Source: a virus. Taken from it: a stretch of 51,190 bases of DNA. Location of the stretch: IMG/VR virus record IMGVR_UViG_3300032516_000039, positions 1 to 51,190 of that record; one strand, given 5' to 3'. The position numbers and the translations under genes were made by a program. Of the stretch, positions 40,938-49,974 are shown in pieces (positions within the stretch are counted from its first letter, which is position 1; each line of letters opens with the position of its first letter). The notes under the pieces are model-generated. The model was not told the origin of the DNA. It saw nothing but the letters and a program-made list of their open reading frames with translations, and did not search any database.

Positions 40938-41996
40938 ATGAGCAGATTGGTTTTGAAAATAAATAATTACGAATACAGCGGATTTGAGGACATCTCAATT
41001 TTTAAAAGTATGAACACAATATCCGGGCAATACGGATTGTCGATAATGAATTTTTTCAAGGGCGGGACAATGATTAAAGATATCAAAATGGATTACGCGG
41101 TTAAATTAGAAATAGACGGGACTCCGGTTATCAACGGCTGGATTGATAAGATGCCGATACGATACGGAAAAGATTATGACCGCATGGATATTTTCGGACG
41201 TGATAAGACTTGTGATTTGATAGATTGTTCTTTTGACTTTACGCCGAACGAGTGGAAAAAACAGACCGTTTATAATTTGATTAAAAATTTATGCAAACCG
41301 TTTTCAATCGATGTGACGCTTGACTCATCGGTGACAACTCAGGGAAATATTCAGGTTGAAAGTTTTAAGGCGAACGAAGGCGAAACGGTATTTGAACAGA
41401 TCGCGGAACTTTGCCGAGATTATGCAATCATCCCACTTTGTTTGAACGATGGCAAGGTCACACTGACAAAGGCAACGACTGACAAATTTACCGTTGACGG
41501 AATTACGACGAGTATAAACGCAAAGTCCGGATACCTGGATCAGAGTAATGTAAATCGATATTCTACATATAAAGTCAAAGGCTATGGAATCGGAAATGAT
41601 AATAAAACTCTGGCAGATTATATTTCCTGCAGTGGTAGTTTTTCAGATTCCACAATATCGAGGGTCAGACCTCTGGTGATTTTCGCGGACACGGCAACGA
41701 ACACCGGACAATGTATTAACCGTGCAAAGTGGGAGGCGCGTCTCAGGGCCGGGCTTTCACGCAGACAGGAATACGAAGTGCAAGGCTGGACTCAGAGTAG
41801 CGGGCAACTCTGGGAAATAAATAAACTTGTGAAAGTGGATGATAGTTTTACCGGATATAAAGCGACAATGTTAATCAGCGATATAAATTATATCTATTCT
41901 GCCGGAACTGGAGAGATATCAAGGATAACAGTGGTTGATAAAGATACTTATAATCTAAGCAATAACGCCATAAACATAAAGAGTAAATATGATTAA
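40938..41996 (+). CDS. Mu gpP-like baseplate hub protein
   Basis: 352 residues of the gpD/gpP hub family: LVLKINNYEYSGFEDISIF start, NGWIDKMPIRYGKDYDRM, DIFGRDKTCDLIDCSFD, YNLIKNLCKPFSIDVTL, RYSTYKVKGYG and the C-terminal LWEINKLVKVDD with LISDINYIYSAG. Hub trimers sit under the tail tube and carry the spike. Preceded and followed by its normal Mu-type neighbours. Confidence 0.85.
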   Translation: MSRLVLKINNYEYSGFEDISIFKSMNTISGQYGLSIMNFFKGGTMIKDIKMDYAVKLEIDGTPVINGWIDKMPIRYGKDYDRMDIFGRDKTCDLIDCSFDFTPNEWKKQTVYNLIKNLCKPFSIDVTLDSSVTTQGNIQVESFKANEGETVFEQIAELCRDYAIIPLCLNDGKVTLTKATTDKFTVDGITTSINAKSGYLDQSNVNRYSTYKVKGYGIGNDNKTLADYISCSGSFSDSTISRVRPLVIFADTATNTGQCINRAKWEARLRAGLSRRQEYEVQGWTQSSGQLWEINKLVKVDDSFTGYKATMLISDINYIYSAGTGEISRITVVDKDTYNLSNNAINIKSKYD

Positions 41997-42426
41997 CGAG
42001 TTTACAAAATTTATCGATCCGATCAAGCGCAAAATATATTTGATGGTCGGGCGTGCTATATTAACAGCGGTAAAAAATACCGGAAAAACTCAGATGATAC
42101 AAGTGACCGGATTGAAGGATGAGACTATCAGCGACATTGAACGGATGCAGGAATACGGATTTGAAACATATCCAAAAACCGACTCGGAAGCTACTATAAA
42201 TTTTATCAACGGCAATCGGGATCATGGACTTGTGATTTGTATTTCCGACAGACGATACAGGCCGACAGATTTAACGGAAGGCGACACCCGGCATTATGAT
42301 TATCGCGGAAATAAAATAACGTGTAAAAGTACCGGAATTGAAATTGAATGCAAAAACGGGAATAAAATAGAATTGGTATCAGGAGAGATGAAGGTGAACG
42401 GTACCAACTTGGAGGTGTTATTGTGA
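41989..42426 (+). CDS. Mu gp45-like baseplate spike (gpV family)
   Basis: 145 residues. The N-terminal half RKIYLMVGRAILTAVKNTGK, MIQVTGLKDETISDIERMQ and NGNRDHGLVICISDRRYRP match Mu gp45; the C-terminal end has short repeats (NKITCKSTGIEIECKNGNKIEL) of a triple-stranded beta-helix. Trimer forms the membrane-piercing spike. 8-bp overlap with the hub gene. Confidence 0.87.
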   Translation: MINEFTKFIDPIKRKIYLMVGRAILTAVKNTGKTQMIQVTGLKDETISDIERMQEYGFETYPKTDSEATINFINGNRDHGLVICISDRRYRPTDLTEGDTRHYDYRGNKITCKSTGIEIECKNGNKIELVSGEMKVNGTNLEVLL

Positions 42427-42803
42427 GTCTTGAAATCGCAAACGAAGATTTTGCAATCACGATTACACCATCCGGAGCTTGGATGCCGGGGACTCCTGAA
42501 TATACGATGTTCAAGGCGACTAAATTGAAAGTAAATACGAAGTTCGCTTTAATCTGGCATTTACTCTGGCAGTTAACCGCGCTCGATTGTGTTCTTGCTG
42601 GACATACTTTGACAAATGGCGCGGGTATGATAATGCCTACAGGAAATAAATGTTTTACAAATGGAGACAATCCATTGAGGCGAACTGATTCTGGAAAATG
42701 CAACGGAGTTTTCAAAAATAATGCTGATCCGGCGGTTACTGTTTTATGTAGCTGTAATTATGAGATTACGAACGCGGGACAGAATAAGGCTTTGTGTAAC
42801 TGA
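42423..42803 (+). CDS. Hypothetical baseplate protein, possible spike-tip (126 aa)
   Basis: GTG start in a GTGA overlap. The product contains six cysteines in the C-terminal two thirds and a short TNGAGMIMPTGNKCFTNGD segment that recalls PAAR-like tip proteins (glycine turns, G-x-P). It lies between spike (gp45) and gp46, where a tip protein may be encoded. No His/Cys metal triad is proven. Unusual extra gene in a Mu-type order. Confidence 0.5.
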   Translation: MSLEIANEDFAITITPSGAWMPGTPEYTMFKATKLKVNTKFALIWHLLWQLTALDCVLAGHTLTNGAGMIMPTGNKCFTNGDNPLRRTDSGKCNGVFKNNADPAVTVLCSCNYEITNAGQNKALCN

Positions 42804-43282
42804 TGGCGAACGATATAAAAATAATATGGGATGACGACCTTGCAGAAGGAGACATCCAATTTGACAACGGCGATTTGGTAAGAGAGCCGGGACTTGAAAC
42901 GGCTGTCTTAATGTCGTTATATACCGATAGACTGGCGGACATTGATGACATATTGCCGGATAGCCAGTCAGACGATCGGCGCGGATGGTGGGGGGATTTA
43001 ATAAATAATACGAACGATGACCAGATCGGATCGCGGTTATGGTTGCTTGAACGCGCAACGACAACAACGGAAACTTTAGTTGATGCCAAATTCTACATTG
43101 AAGAGTGCTTACAGTGGATGATTGACGACGGAGTTTGTCAAGATATTGAGGTCGAAGTAGAGAGACAAAATAGAGATGACGGAAGCGCAACACTGGCGGC
43201 AAAAATTTCAATTCTTAAATCGGACGGTACGACAACAGCTATTAAATTTTCTGACTTATGGGACGCGCAAATAGGAGAATAA
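42803..43282 (+). CDS. Mu gp46-like baseplate wedge protein
   Basis: 159 residues: IIWDDDLAEGDIQFDNGDLV, ETAVLMSLYTDRLA, DRRGWWGDLI and RLWLLERATTTTETLVDAK are the gp46 hallmark (gpW/gp25 fold). It bridges sheath and baseplate wedge. TGATGG overlap with the previous stop. Confidence 0.9.
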   Translation: MANDIKIIWDDDLAEGDIQFDNGDLVREPGLETAVLMSLYTDRLADIDDILPDSQSDDRRGWWGDLINNTNDDQIGSRLWLLERATTTTETLVDAKFYIEECLQWMIDDGVCQDIEVEVERQNRDDGSATLAAKISILKSDGTTTAIKFSDLWDAQIGE

Positions 43283-43283
43283 A

Positions 43284-44378
43284 ATGCCTTTTGACAGACA
43301 AACATTATCGGAAATAAATACTCAAATTGAAACTGATATTACATCGAGGATAACCGGCGCGGTCACTTTGCTCAGGCGATCAATTTTAAAAATCTTTGCG
43401 CGGGCCTACGCGGGCGCGGTCCATCTTCTTTATGGAAATATTGAATATAATAAAGATCAACTTTTTGTCACAACGGCGGACGCGGAAAATTTGGAATTGC
43501 ACGCTAACGAATATGGTATAAGCAGAACGGCCGCAGTCAAGGCTACAGGCACGGGAACGGCTACAGGTACGAACGGGACTGTCATCCCGATAAGTACAGA
43601 GCTACAATCAAGCAGTAACGAGGTCTATCTGACAACAGCGGCGGCAACTATTTCCGGGAGTTCAATAACATTATCTTTAAGCGCGAAGGTTGCCGGAGCT
43701 GATGGAAACGAGGTCGGCGGCGCGGTCTTGACTTTTGTCTCTCCTATTGCCGGTGTTGACACATCGGTCACGGTTGCGACTGCTGGCATAGACGGCGGCA
43801 CGGATGAAGAGACTGACGATGATTTAAGGACACGGACTTTAACACGTAAAAGACAGGCCCCTCATGGCGGCGCGGACTTTGATTATCCCGTCTGGATGAA
43901 AGAATGTTCAGGGGTGACAAGAGCATGGAGTATTCCGCTTTATCAGGGAATCGGAACTATAGGGTGCGCGTTTGTACGAGATGACGATGCCGATATAATT
44001 CCATCGGTCGCGGAAATTGCAACGGTCGAGGCATATATCAAAAGTCACGCCGATCCGATAACGGGAAAGACTATCGGAATACCAGCGACAGCGGAAGCCG
44101 GGCTGTATATGATACAATTAACTCCGATGACTTGTGATTTTTCAATTTCAATTTATCCAAATACGTCAGCAGTTCAAACGGCGGTTGAAGCTAAACTTGA
44201 AGAGCTTATTTTAGAGGAAGGCGGGCCGGGGCAGACTTTATATTTAAGTCAGATAAGATCGGCTATAAGCGCGGCGGTCGGAGAGGACTTTCACAATTTA
44301 ATATATCCGACTTTGGATGTAACCGCGTCAACTGTTCAAATTCATGTTATGGGTACGATTACATGGAGTAATTATTGA
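43284..44378 (+). CDS. Baseplate J-like protein (Mu gp47)
   Basis: 364 residues. FDRQTLSEINTQIETDIT start, AVHLLYGNIEYNKDQLF, ANEYGISRTAAVKATGTG, EETDDDLRTRTLTRKRQAPHGG and the later PLYQGIGTIGCAFV match BPJ/gp47. It makes the wedge ring with gp48. Ribosome site AGGAG. Confidence 0.92.
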   Translation: MPFDRQTLSEINTQIETDITSRITGAVTLLRRSILKIFARAYAGAVHLLYGNIEYNKDQLFVTTADAENLELHANEYGISRTAAVKATGTGTATGTNGTVIPISTELQSSSNEVYLTTAAATISGSSITLSLSAKVAGADGNEVGGAVLTFVSPIAGVDTSVTVATAGIDGGTDEETDDDLRTRTLTRKRQAPHGGADFDYPVWMKECSGVTRAWSIPLYQGIGTIGCAFVRDDDADIIPSVAEIATVEAYIKSHADPITGKTIGIPATAEAGLYMIQLTPMTCDFSISIYPNTSAVQTAVEAKLEELILEEGGPGQTLYLSQIRSAISAAVGEDFHNLIYPTLDVTASTVQIHVMGTITWSNY

Positions 44379-45949
44379 TGAGAACTTATAAAGAATATAG
44401 AAGGCTTTTACAAAGTCTTTTCCCACGTGGTAAGTTCTGGACACGTGCTGAAAGCGCGACACTTACACAGGTATTAAACGGGCTGGGTGAGGAGTTGTCG
44501 CGGGTAGAGGGCAGGGCAGAGGATTTAATTATCGAGTCCATCCCGTCAAGGGCAAGCGAGACTTTGGAAGAATGGGAAGAGGATTTTAATTTACCTGAGT
44601 TTGGATTAAGTCTTGCAGATTCAACAGCCGGACGGCAGGCAAGTATAAGTGCAAAACACGTGGCGGTCGGTCAGCAGAATAAAGAATACTTTGAAGAGAT
44701 TGCACTGGCACTCGGATACAACATAAGCGTTACGGAATTTCAAAAGAGCCTTGCGGGTATAGTGACCGCCGGGCATGACGATATCGGAGTTTGCATAAAT
44801 GAGAGCGGATTACTTGACGAAGAGGCAATATGGACAGATCCGATTCACGGGATAGATGACGGAGAATTTAATTTAAACACATTAAAACTCTGTTCGTCAT
44901 TTGACGGAGTTGACGGGTCAAAAGCATATACCGATCCGATACAAGGCGCGGCGACATTTGTCGGAACTGCTCAATTAGATACGGCACAAAAAAAATTCGG
45001 TACGGCTTCGCTTTTGCTTGATGGCAATTCAGATTATGTTACATATCCGGATTCGGCTGATTTCTATCTCGGAGCTGATAATTTTAAAATTAGTATGCGA
45101 GTGCGGCTTGCGGTAGATCAAGCATCCGGTTTTTACGAGCAACATATTGATGTCAATAATAGAATATCTTTTGCTTATAACAAAACTAACACAAGACTTA
45201 GAATATATATTATCTCCAATTCAACTATTGTGACCTATTTTTATTGTTTGTGGTTCCCTGTGGTTGATACATGGTATCACATCGCAACAGTAAGAAGTGG
45301 AAATTCTCAATATATTTTTATCGATGGGATAAGTCAGACATTGATAATTCCTAATCCCATAGCAGATAAAACTCTACCAAATATAACAGCTCCTCTTAAA
45401 ATTGGATACGACCAACAAAATTTTTATTATCACAACGGATGGATCGATGAAGTAGTAATCCAAAAAGGGGGAGAGGTCGAGACTGCCGATTTTACGCCGC
45501 CGACTTCTGCGACTACATACGACAGGGCGATTTATTTAAATGATTCTGCTTATGTATCGACAACGGAGCGCGGGGTGTTTTATTGGCTTGTGAATATAAA
45601 CGTTTCAAAGGCCATGATGGAGTTTTACACGCTGGCGAATATCAGTCTTTTGATATCGAGTATAGAAAGTAAAAAACCGGCTCATTCAATTGTGCTTTTT
45701 AGATTTGTCGGTGTGGAATTTTCAAACGCATTTTCTCAGGACTTTGATTCTGTTCCGTGGTATGATGGGTCAAGCTGGCCGATATCTTTCAGCCGGGATT
45801 TTTCAACAGATTTTGCAAACGCTTATGATTATGATGGTGTGCGGTTGGTCGGTTCTTTCAGCAACGCGTTTTCAGAGGATTTCGATTCTTATAGGGGCGG
45901 ATGTTTTTCATTCGATGAGTTTTCAACGGACTTTTTAAGGCCGAGTTAA
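44378..45949 (+). CDS. Mu gp48-like (DUF2313) baseplate protein with inserted LamG domain
   Basis: Start at ATG 44378. 523 residues, against about 190-210 for normal gp48. N-terminal part LLQSLFPRGKFWTRAES to ALALGYNISVTEF matches DUF2313. Then residues about 170-370 form a concanavalin/LamG domain: LCSSFDGVDGSKAYTD, FGTASLLLDGNSDYVTYP, WYHIATVRSGNSQYIFIDG, GWIDEVVIQKG. The gp48 fold seems to resume at VYWLVN-like FYWLVNINVSK to KPAHSIVLF, followed by a 75-residue tail with FSxxFSxDFD repeats. The inserted part is more AT-rich. LamG domains bind carbohydrates, so this may add a receptor-binding module to the wedge. Confidence 0.85.
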   Translation: MRTYKEYRRLLQSLFPRGKFWTRAESATLTQVLNGLGEELSRVEGRAEDLIIESIPSRASETLEEWEEDFNLPEFGLSLADSTAGRQASISAKHVAVGQQNKEYFEEIALALGYNISVTEFQKSLAGIVTAGHDDIGVCINESGLLDEEAIWTDPIHGIDDGEFNLNTLKLCSSFDGVDGSKAYTDPIQGAATFVGTAQLDTAQKKFGTASLLLDGNSDYVTYPDSADFYLGADNFKISMRVRLAVDQASGFYEQHIDVNNRISFAYNKTNTRLRIYIISNSTIVTYFYCLWFPVVDTWYHIATVRSGNSQYIFIDGISQTLIIPNPIADKTLPNITAPLKIGYDQQNFYYHNGWIDEVVIQKGGEVETADFTPPTSATTYDRAIYLNDSAYVSTTERGVFYWLVNINVSKAMMEFYTLANISLLISSIESKKPAHSIVLFRFVGVEFSNAFSQDFDSVPWYDGSSWPISFSRDFSTDFANAYDYDGVRLVGSFSNAFSEDFDSYRGGCFSFDEFSTDFLRPS

Positions 45950-45970
45950 TATAAAAGCAGGAGGATTCAA

Positions 45971-46573
45971 ATGGCAGATACACAAAGGACGCGGGCGCAA
46001 ATACTTGCATTCCTGAGCGACAACGTAACTGGTCAAATTTCAGCGCAGGACTTGAGGGACACGATAGTAACAATCATGGAGCAAGAGTTTGTCAATTTTG
46101 GCGATTTCTGGGCGATGCCGCAGGCGAAATACATAACAACCGACAAGACGGCGAAAGGTTGGAAAATGTATTCTCAGGTTTTCGGGAGTGCGGTAAGTTT
46201 TATGAACGTGGTTTATCAAGGGGCTTCAGATGGAATGTGGAAACGTGCAAATTTAGCGGTATCCGCACACACGCGCGGACTGCTTGCGCTGGCGATGGAT
46301 AGTTACGCCTCTGATGCTTCGGGAACTGTATTAAGGTGGGGCGTAGTTTACGATTCGTCTTTTTCAACGGTATTCAGTCAGAAGATCGGGATGCCGGTTT
46401 ATCTTGATTCTACAGGTGGGATCGGTTCTATATCGGTCGGCATAACTACCCTTTCAGCGTTCGCGATTGGATGGGTCATGGCAAGCGACGGCGGATCGGC
46501 AGAGAGCGCAATCGGTAAATGGTTTTTCGCGCCGGACTGGGGCATAAAGACAAACACGAGACCGGGAGCATAA
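45971..46573 (+). CDS. Hypothetical tail fibre-associated protein (200 aa)
   Basis: GCAGGAGG ribosome site. The N-terminus (TRAQILAFLSDNVTGQISAQDLRD, split at about 7-30) is a short helical motif common to phage fibre and appendage proteins. The remainder is beta-rich with Gly/Ser (DGGSAESAIGKWFFAPDW). Probably virion-associated. No precise family. Confidence 0.6.
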   Translation: MADTQRTRAQILAFLSDNVTGQISAQDLRDTIVTIMEQEFVNFGDFWAMPQAKYITTDKTAKGWKMYSQVFGSAVSFMNVVYQGASDGMWKRANLAVSAHTRGLLALAMDSYASDASGTVLRWGVVYDSSFSTVFSQKIGMPVYLDSTGGIGSISVGITTLSAFAIGWVMASDGGSAESAIGKWFFAPDWGIKTNTRPGA

Positions 46574-46583
46574 GGAGAATAAT

Positions 46584-47849
46584 ATGCATAGGATAGAAGG
46601 GGAAAATGTAGACGTAACCACCGGCGTTAATCTTTTTAAAACAACGCCGCCGTATACGGTAATCACGCCTGAACTGATGAACGCCATACAGGAAGAGATC
46701 ATGTATGTAATCAGTCAGGCGGGGATGCCATTACTCAATAAGTCGAACGATACACGAGATCAGTTATGGACGGCGATGAGTCGGACAATACAGCCGTATA
46801 ATTATGTAGTGTCAAGTCAGGCGACATTTAACGCGCTGTTTACGCGCACGGCGGCGAACACTTACAAGATGGCCGATTCTTACAGGTCGGTTTATTTTAA
46901 ATACGTCGAGGGCGGATACTCGGTCACTCCCCTTCTGTCCGGCGGTGATACGTGGGGCGATTTATATACGAATAACGCGTCATCGGTCGAGTTTGAAAAC
47001 GGGACTTATATCAACTTCGGTTCGGCGCGGGGAAATATAACTGCCAATACAGCCGGCGGATATTTGCGCAATGTAGATATCCGAGGTAGTGGCGTTGTCG
47101 GTGCGGCGGTCAATTCTTTTTACCTGCAAAATAATTATGTGACTTTCGATAATTGCAAAACTTCGGCACGAAATGCGAATGTCGATTTTGTAGGGTTTCA
47201 AGGAAGCGGAACGGCGTTACATAATACGACAAGCAAGTATCGAGATTGTTCTGTTTATGCGATTGACGGAAGCGATAAGATTTATGGATATAAAGATTGC
47301 AGTAATTTGTCAAACTGTTTAGTTTATGATTTGGCAGGAGGAGTTGATTCTGTTTCCGGATATCATACTTGCAATCAATTATCAGGATGTTTGGCAAATA
47401 CAATAACATCGACAAATACAGGTTCTTTTGGATATCATACTTGCAATCAATTATCAGGATGTTTGGCAAATACAATATCTTCAACTTCAAATGCTCGAGG
47501 CTTTTATACCTGTAATCAAATTTCCGGATGCCAAGCATATACAATAACATCTACAGATGCTCAATCTTTTGGATTTGATGGTTGTGATCAAATTTCAGGA
47601 TGTTATGCATACGCAATTTCGGGAGGAGGTGGTGGTGGAGATGTAGGTTACGGATTTTCATCTTGTAATCAAATATCGGCTTGTAAGGCACAGACTATAT
47701 CAGGATTTACCGACGAAGGTTTTCATGCGTGTAATTACGGTGCGGCTCTTTATACGGATAAAGCGGCGAACACTGGAAACGATTTTATGGATACAACAGA
47801 CGCGAATATAACAAATAAATTCAGCACTATGGCAACAAGCTGGGCATAA
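46584..47849 (+). CDS. Tail spike/fibre with CNQxSGC beta-helix repeats
   Basis: 421 residues. N-terminal 80 form a fibre-attachment part (TPELMNAIQEEIMYVISQAG). Then a beta-helix: rungs from FNALFTRTAANTYKM through NVDIRGSGV and FDNCKT to the C-terminus. Residues about 255-395 hold about 23-24-residue repeats with CNQxSGC (CNQLSGCLANTI, CNQISGCQAYTI, CDQISGCYAYAI, CNQISACKAQTI), stacking Cys, Asn and Gln ladders. Probably host glycan-binding or -cutting trimer. No catalytic residues are identified. Confidence 0.7.
   Translation: MHRIEGENVDVTTGVNLFKTTPPYTVITPELMNAIQEEIMYVISQAGMPLLNKSNDTRDQLWTAMSRTIQPYNYVVSSQATFNALFTRTAANTYKMADSYRSVYFKYVEGGYSVTPLLSGGDTWGDLYTNNASSVEFENGTYINFGSARGNITANTAGGYLRNVDIRGSGVVGAAVNSFYLQNNYVTFDNCKTSARNANVDFVGFQGSGTALHNTTSKYRDCSVYAIDGSDKIYGYKDCSNLSNCLVYDLAGGVDSVSGYHTCNQLSGCLANTITSTNTGSFGYHTCNQLSGCLANTISSTSNARGFYTCNQISGCQAYTITSTDAQSFGFDGCDQISGCYAYAISGGGGGGDVGYGFSSCNQISACKAQTISGFTDEGFHACNYGAALYTDKAANTGNDFMDTTDANITNKFSTMATSWA
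47358..47476 (+). repeat. Near-identical 72-bp tandem repeat in the spike gene
   Basis: A stretch of about 47 bp beginning GGATATCATACTTGC at 47358 recurs identically at 47430, 72 bp later, within the CNQxSGC repeats. The identity at synonymous sites means a recent duplication, so the spike length can change by whole 24-residue units. Confidence 0.75.
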
Positions 47850-47874
47850 ATCAATTTACAACGAGGAGGGTAAG

Positions 47875-48114
47875 GTGGATGAGCAAGCATATAAGCATAT
47901 TATTCAGACTATCGCTGTGGTCATTGGCGTGGTTATACCTATTATTGTTGTACTTTTCAATCGTGTTATAAAAGATCAGGATAAAAAAGTTGAAAAATTA
48001 TTCTCTTTGTGTGATCAGACACACGAGATATTAATTGAAAACACAGTTCGGATCGCTCAACACGGAATTGAAATATTAGCACTAAAAGAAGAAATGCACA
48101 GGACGAATAAATGA
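47875..48114 (+). CDS. Single-pass membrane protein, holin/lysis accessory candidate (79 aa)
   Basis: GTG start after GGAGGG. One N-terminal transmembrane helix (IAVVIGVVIPIIVVLF, about 13-28), then a basic-acidic helical tail (VIKDQDKKVEKLF to LKEEMHRTNK) that resembles XhlA/hemolysin-type membrane-associated lysis proteins. It stands first in the lysis region. Could be a holin, or an anchor for lysis proteins. Confidence 0.6.
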   Translation: MDEQAYKHIIQTIAVVIGVVIPIIVVLFNRVIKDQDKKVEKLFSLCDQTHEILIENTVRIAQHGIEILALKEEMHRTNK

Positions 48115-48617
48115 AACTATTGTTACATAGAATCCATGACAACGGGGATGATACTTTAGGTATTCTGTATTATCGAGATCATTATGCAGACTTGAAATAC
48201 GTCTACACTTTAGAAGATGAATACCGGAAAGAAAAAGTAAAAGGTGAAACGAGAATACCGGAAGGGTTTTATGATGTCATAGCGCGAAAGGGCGGGCGGT
48301 TTTATGAAACATATTCAAAGTCAAGCGTTGAAGCGATAAGGGCGTTCACTCAAAAATATGGCGTGCTGGAAATTATAAACGTCCCGAATTTTGACGCTGT
48401 ACTTTTCCACACGGGAAATACTGACAAGGATAGTTCCGCTTGTGTTTTAATTGCGGACAATGCGAACAACAACAGCGCGGTACCTGGGTATGTATCAAAC
48501 TCTATGGATGCATATTCTCGATTTGTTACGGCGGTCGGATTCTGGCTGGATAAAAACGAAAAGATAATACTTGAAATAAATAATTTTGATATAGACGTTC
48601 AGAGGTTTGTGGAATGA
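48111..48617 (+). CDS. DUF5675 protein in the lysis region
   Basis: 168 residues: LLHRIHDNGDDTLGILYYRD, YTLEDEYRKEKVKGETRIPEG, VIARKGGRFYETY and VLFHTGNTDKDSSACVLIAD match DUF5675, which is found near phage and integrated-element lysis genes; L,D-transpeptidase-like beta folds and a possible endolysin role have been suggested for such positions. His in FHTGN and Cys/Ser in SACVLI are candidate active residues. 4-bp overlaps on both sides. Confidence 0.8.
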   Translation: MKLLLHRIHDNGDDTLGILYYRDHYADLKYVYTLEDEYRKEKVKGETRIPEGFYDVIARKGGRFYETYSKSSVEAIRAFTQKYGVLEIINVPNFDAVLFHTGNTDKDSSACVLIADNANNNSAVPGYVSNSMDAYSRFVTAVGFWLDKNEKIILEINNFDIDVQRFVE

Positions 48618-49282
48618 ATAAATCATTTATAAGAAAATGCTGTCAGGCTTGCATCAATACTTACAAAGGGCAACACGGGAAAGTAAAACAGGTCTTTGTC
48701 AATCCGATTGAATTTGTAAAGGGCGATGTGTCCGGTCACTATGCTATTGAAGATGATACTCTTTATATCGTGTATCAGGGGAGTCACGGGCGCGCGGACT
48801 GGATTGATAATCTGAAAATCTGGAAAAAAGAAGTCCGAAAAGTTAAGCCTTACGGAAACGCGGATTCTGATATTGAAGTACACGCCGGATTTATGGAGCA
48901 ATATAAACAGATACGGCCAACTATACACGGGCTCATGAGAACTAAGAAAATTTATGCGATCGTCTGTACTGGTCACAGCCTGGGGGGTGCGCTTGCGACA
49001 TTAACAGCGGTTGATATCCAGTACAATTATCCCGATAAGAATATAACGTGCGTAACCTTCGGAAGTCCGCGAGTTGGCAATAAAGAGTTTGCGGAAAGTT
49101 TTAATAAACGCGTGCCGGACAGTTGGCGATATGTCAACGGTGATGATATAGTTTGCAAAGTTCCGATGGCGATTTTATTTTATTATCACGTTGACAAGCT
49201 GGTCAATATTGGCAATAAGAAATTTTATAAATTATTTTCGTGGGAGGATCACGAGCCGGAGAGGTACTTAAAAAATATATGA
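48614..49282 (+). CDS. Class 3 lipase (alpha/beta hydrolase)
   Basis: 222 residues. CTGHSLGGALATL holds the nucleophile Ser122 within GHSLGG; VTFGSPRVGNKEF and WRYVNGDDIVCKVP (catalytic Asp region) and YYHVDK (His about 192) complete the Lipase_3 pattern. No signal peptide, so it needs the membrane pathway or cell death to reach lipid. In the lysis region it could hydrolyse membrane lipids, helping to break the outer membrane or envelope. Placed directly after DUF5675 and before a small membrane protein. Confidence 0.88.
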   Translation: MNKSFIRKCCQACINTYKGQHGKVKQVFVNPIEFVKGDVSGHYAIEDDTLYIVYQGSHGRADWIDNLKIWKKEVRKVKPYGNADSDIEVHAGFMEQYKQIRPTIHGLMRTKKIYAIVCTGHSLGGALATLTAVDIQYNYPDKNITCVTFGSPRVGNKEFAESFNKRVPDSWRYVNGDDIVCKVPMAILFYYHVDKLVNIGNKKFYKLFSWEDHEPERYLKNI

Positions 49283-49404
49283 AAGTAGAATATAAAGAAA
49301 CAGCTATAAATATAATTGTAATTATTTTTTTAATTTTCATGTGTGGACTTTTTCAATTTGTTTGCGACCTTGATAAGCCGGACGTACAATATATAGAAGA
49401 GTAA
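49279..49404 (+). CDS. Small membrane protein (41 aa), possible lysis accessory
   Basis: ATGA overlap with the lipase stop. One transmembrane helix (AINIIVIIFLIFMCGLFQFV) with a short acidic tail. Size and place suit a small holin or spanin-like component paired with the lipase. Function unproven. Confidence 0.55.
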   Translation: MKVEYKETAINIIVIIFLIFMCGLFQFVCDLDKPDVQYIEE

Positions 49405-49433
49405 CCGCCATACGGTTTCATATCTCCTTTTTT

Positions 49434-49466
49434 AAGCCCTGCCCTTAATCCGGTAGGGCTTTTTTT
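49434..49466 (+). terminator. Rho-independent terminator closing the late operon
   Basis: AAGCCCTGCC (49434-49443) pairs with GGTAGGGCTT (49452-49461), 10 bp with one wobble, followed by a T-run to 49466. It ends transcription of the structural and lysis genes. Confidence 0.9.
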
Positions 49467-49707
49467 GCGAAACTCTGCTCAGGAGACACACAGAGGCGTT
49501 TCATTTTATCAATCAATCTTGGTCTATCTGTGGGGAAAAGTCTTTAAATTGAGGCCATTCTGTAATTCTGGTGCAATGGGGACATAATACCGCAGACTTT
49601 CCTATTTAGAAAACAGCCATTCTAAACATTTAATCAAAAATGTATATCTTTTTAAGCTAAAAAAATTAACTTTTTCAAGAAAAAATAAGAAAAAATAATA
49701 AAAAGTC
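49467..49707 (+). other. Non-coding spacer between late terminator and next promoter
   Basis: About 240 bp with no supported gene. The second half is strongly A/T rich (poly-A and poly-T tracts, 49620-49707). It could hold a replication-associated or binding region, but no clear repeats or iterons are visible to me. Confidence 0.4.
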
Positions 49708-49736
49708 TTGACAAAATATTATTATGGATATATATT
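49708..49736 (+). promoter_or_regulatory. Strong sigma70-type promoter for the small-gene block
   Basis: TTGACA (49708-49713), 17 nt, TATATT (49731-49736), five of six at -10, in a long AT-rich stretch like an UP element. It drives the run of small genes from 49773 onward. Confidence 0.75.
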
Positions 49737-49772
49737 GTTATTATAAGAGATTAACAAAAAAGGAGAAACAAA

Positions 49773-49946
49773 ATGAATACGAAAGAATCAAGAAATTACA
49801 ACGAAAAAACAGGATACGGCGACAATGAGGCTAACGGCATTTACGAAAATGAAAAAAGTATAACTTGCCCTATAGACAAAAATTACAAATGTAACAGATT
49901 AGCAATCGGCGGAAGTACAGCATGTAATAATTGCTGTATGGATTAA
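49773..49946 (+). CDS. Small cysteine-rich protein (57 aa)
   Basis: AAGGAG at normal spacing. N-terminal half hydrophilic (SRNYNEKTGYGDNEANG), C-terminal half with CPIDKNYKC then CNNCC, a cluster that may bind metal. First gene behind the strong promoter, thus probably an early factor. No family recognised. Confidence 0.6.
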   Translation: MNTKESRNYNEKTGYGDNEANGIYENEKSITCPIDKNYKCNRLAIGGSTACNNCCMD

Positions 49947-49974
49947 CCGGAGAATATAAAAAAGGAGAATGATT

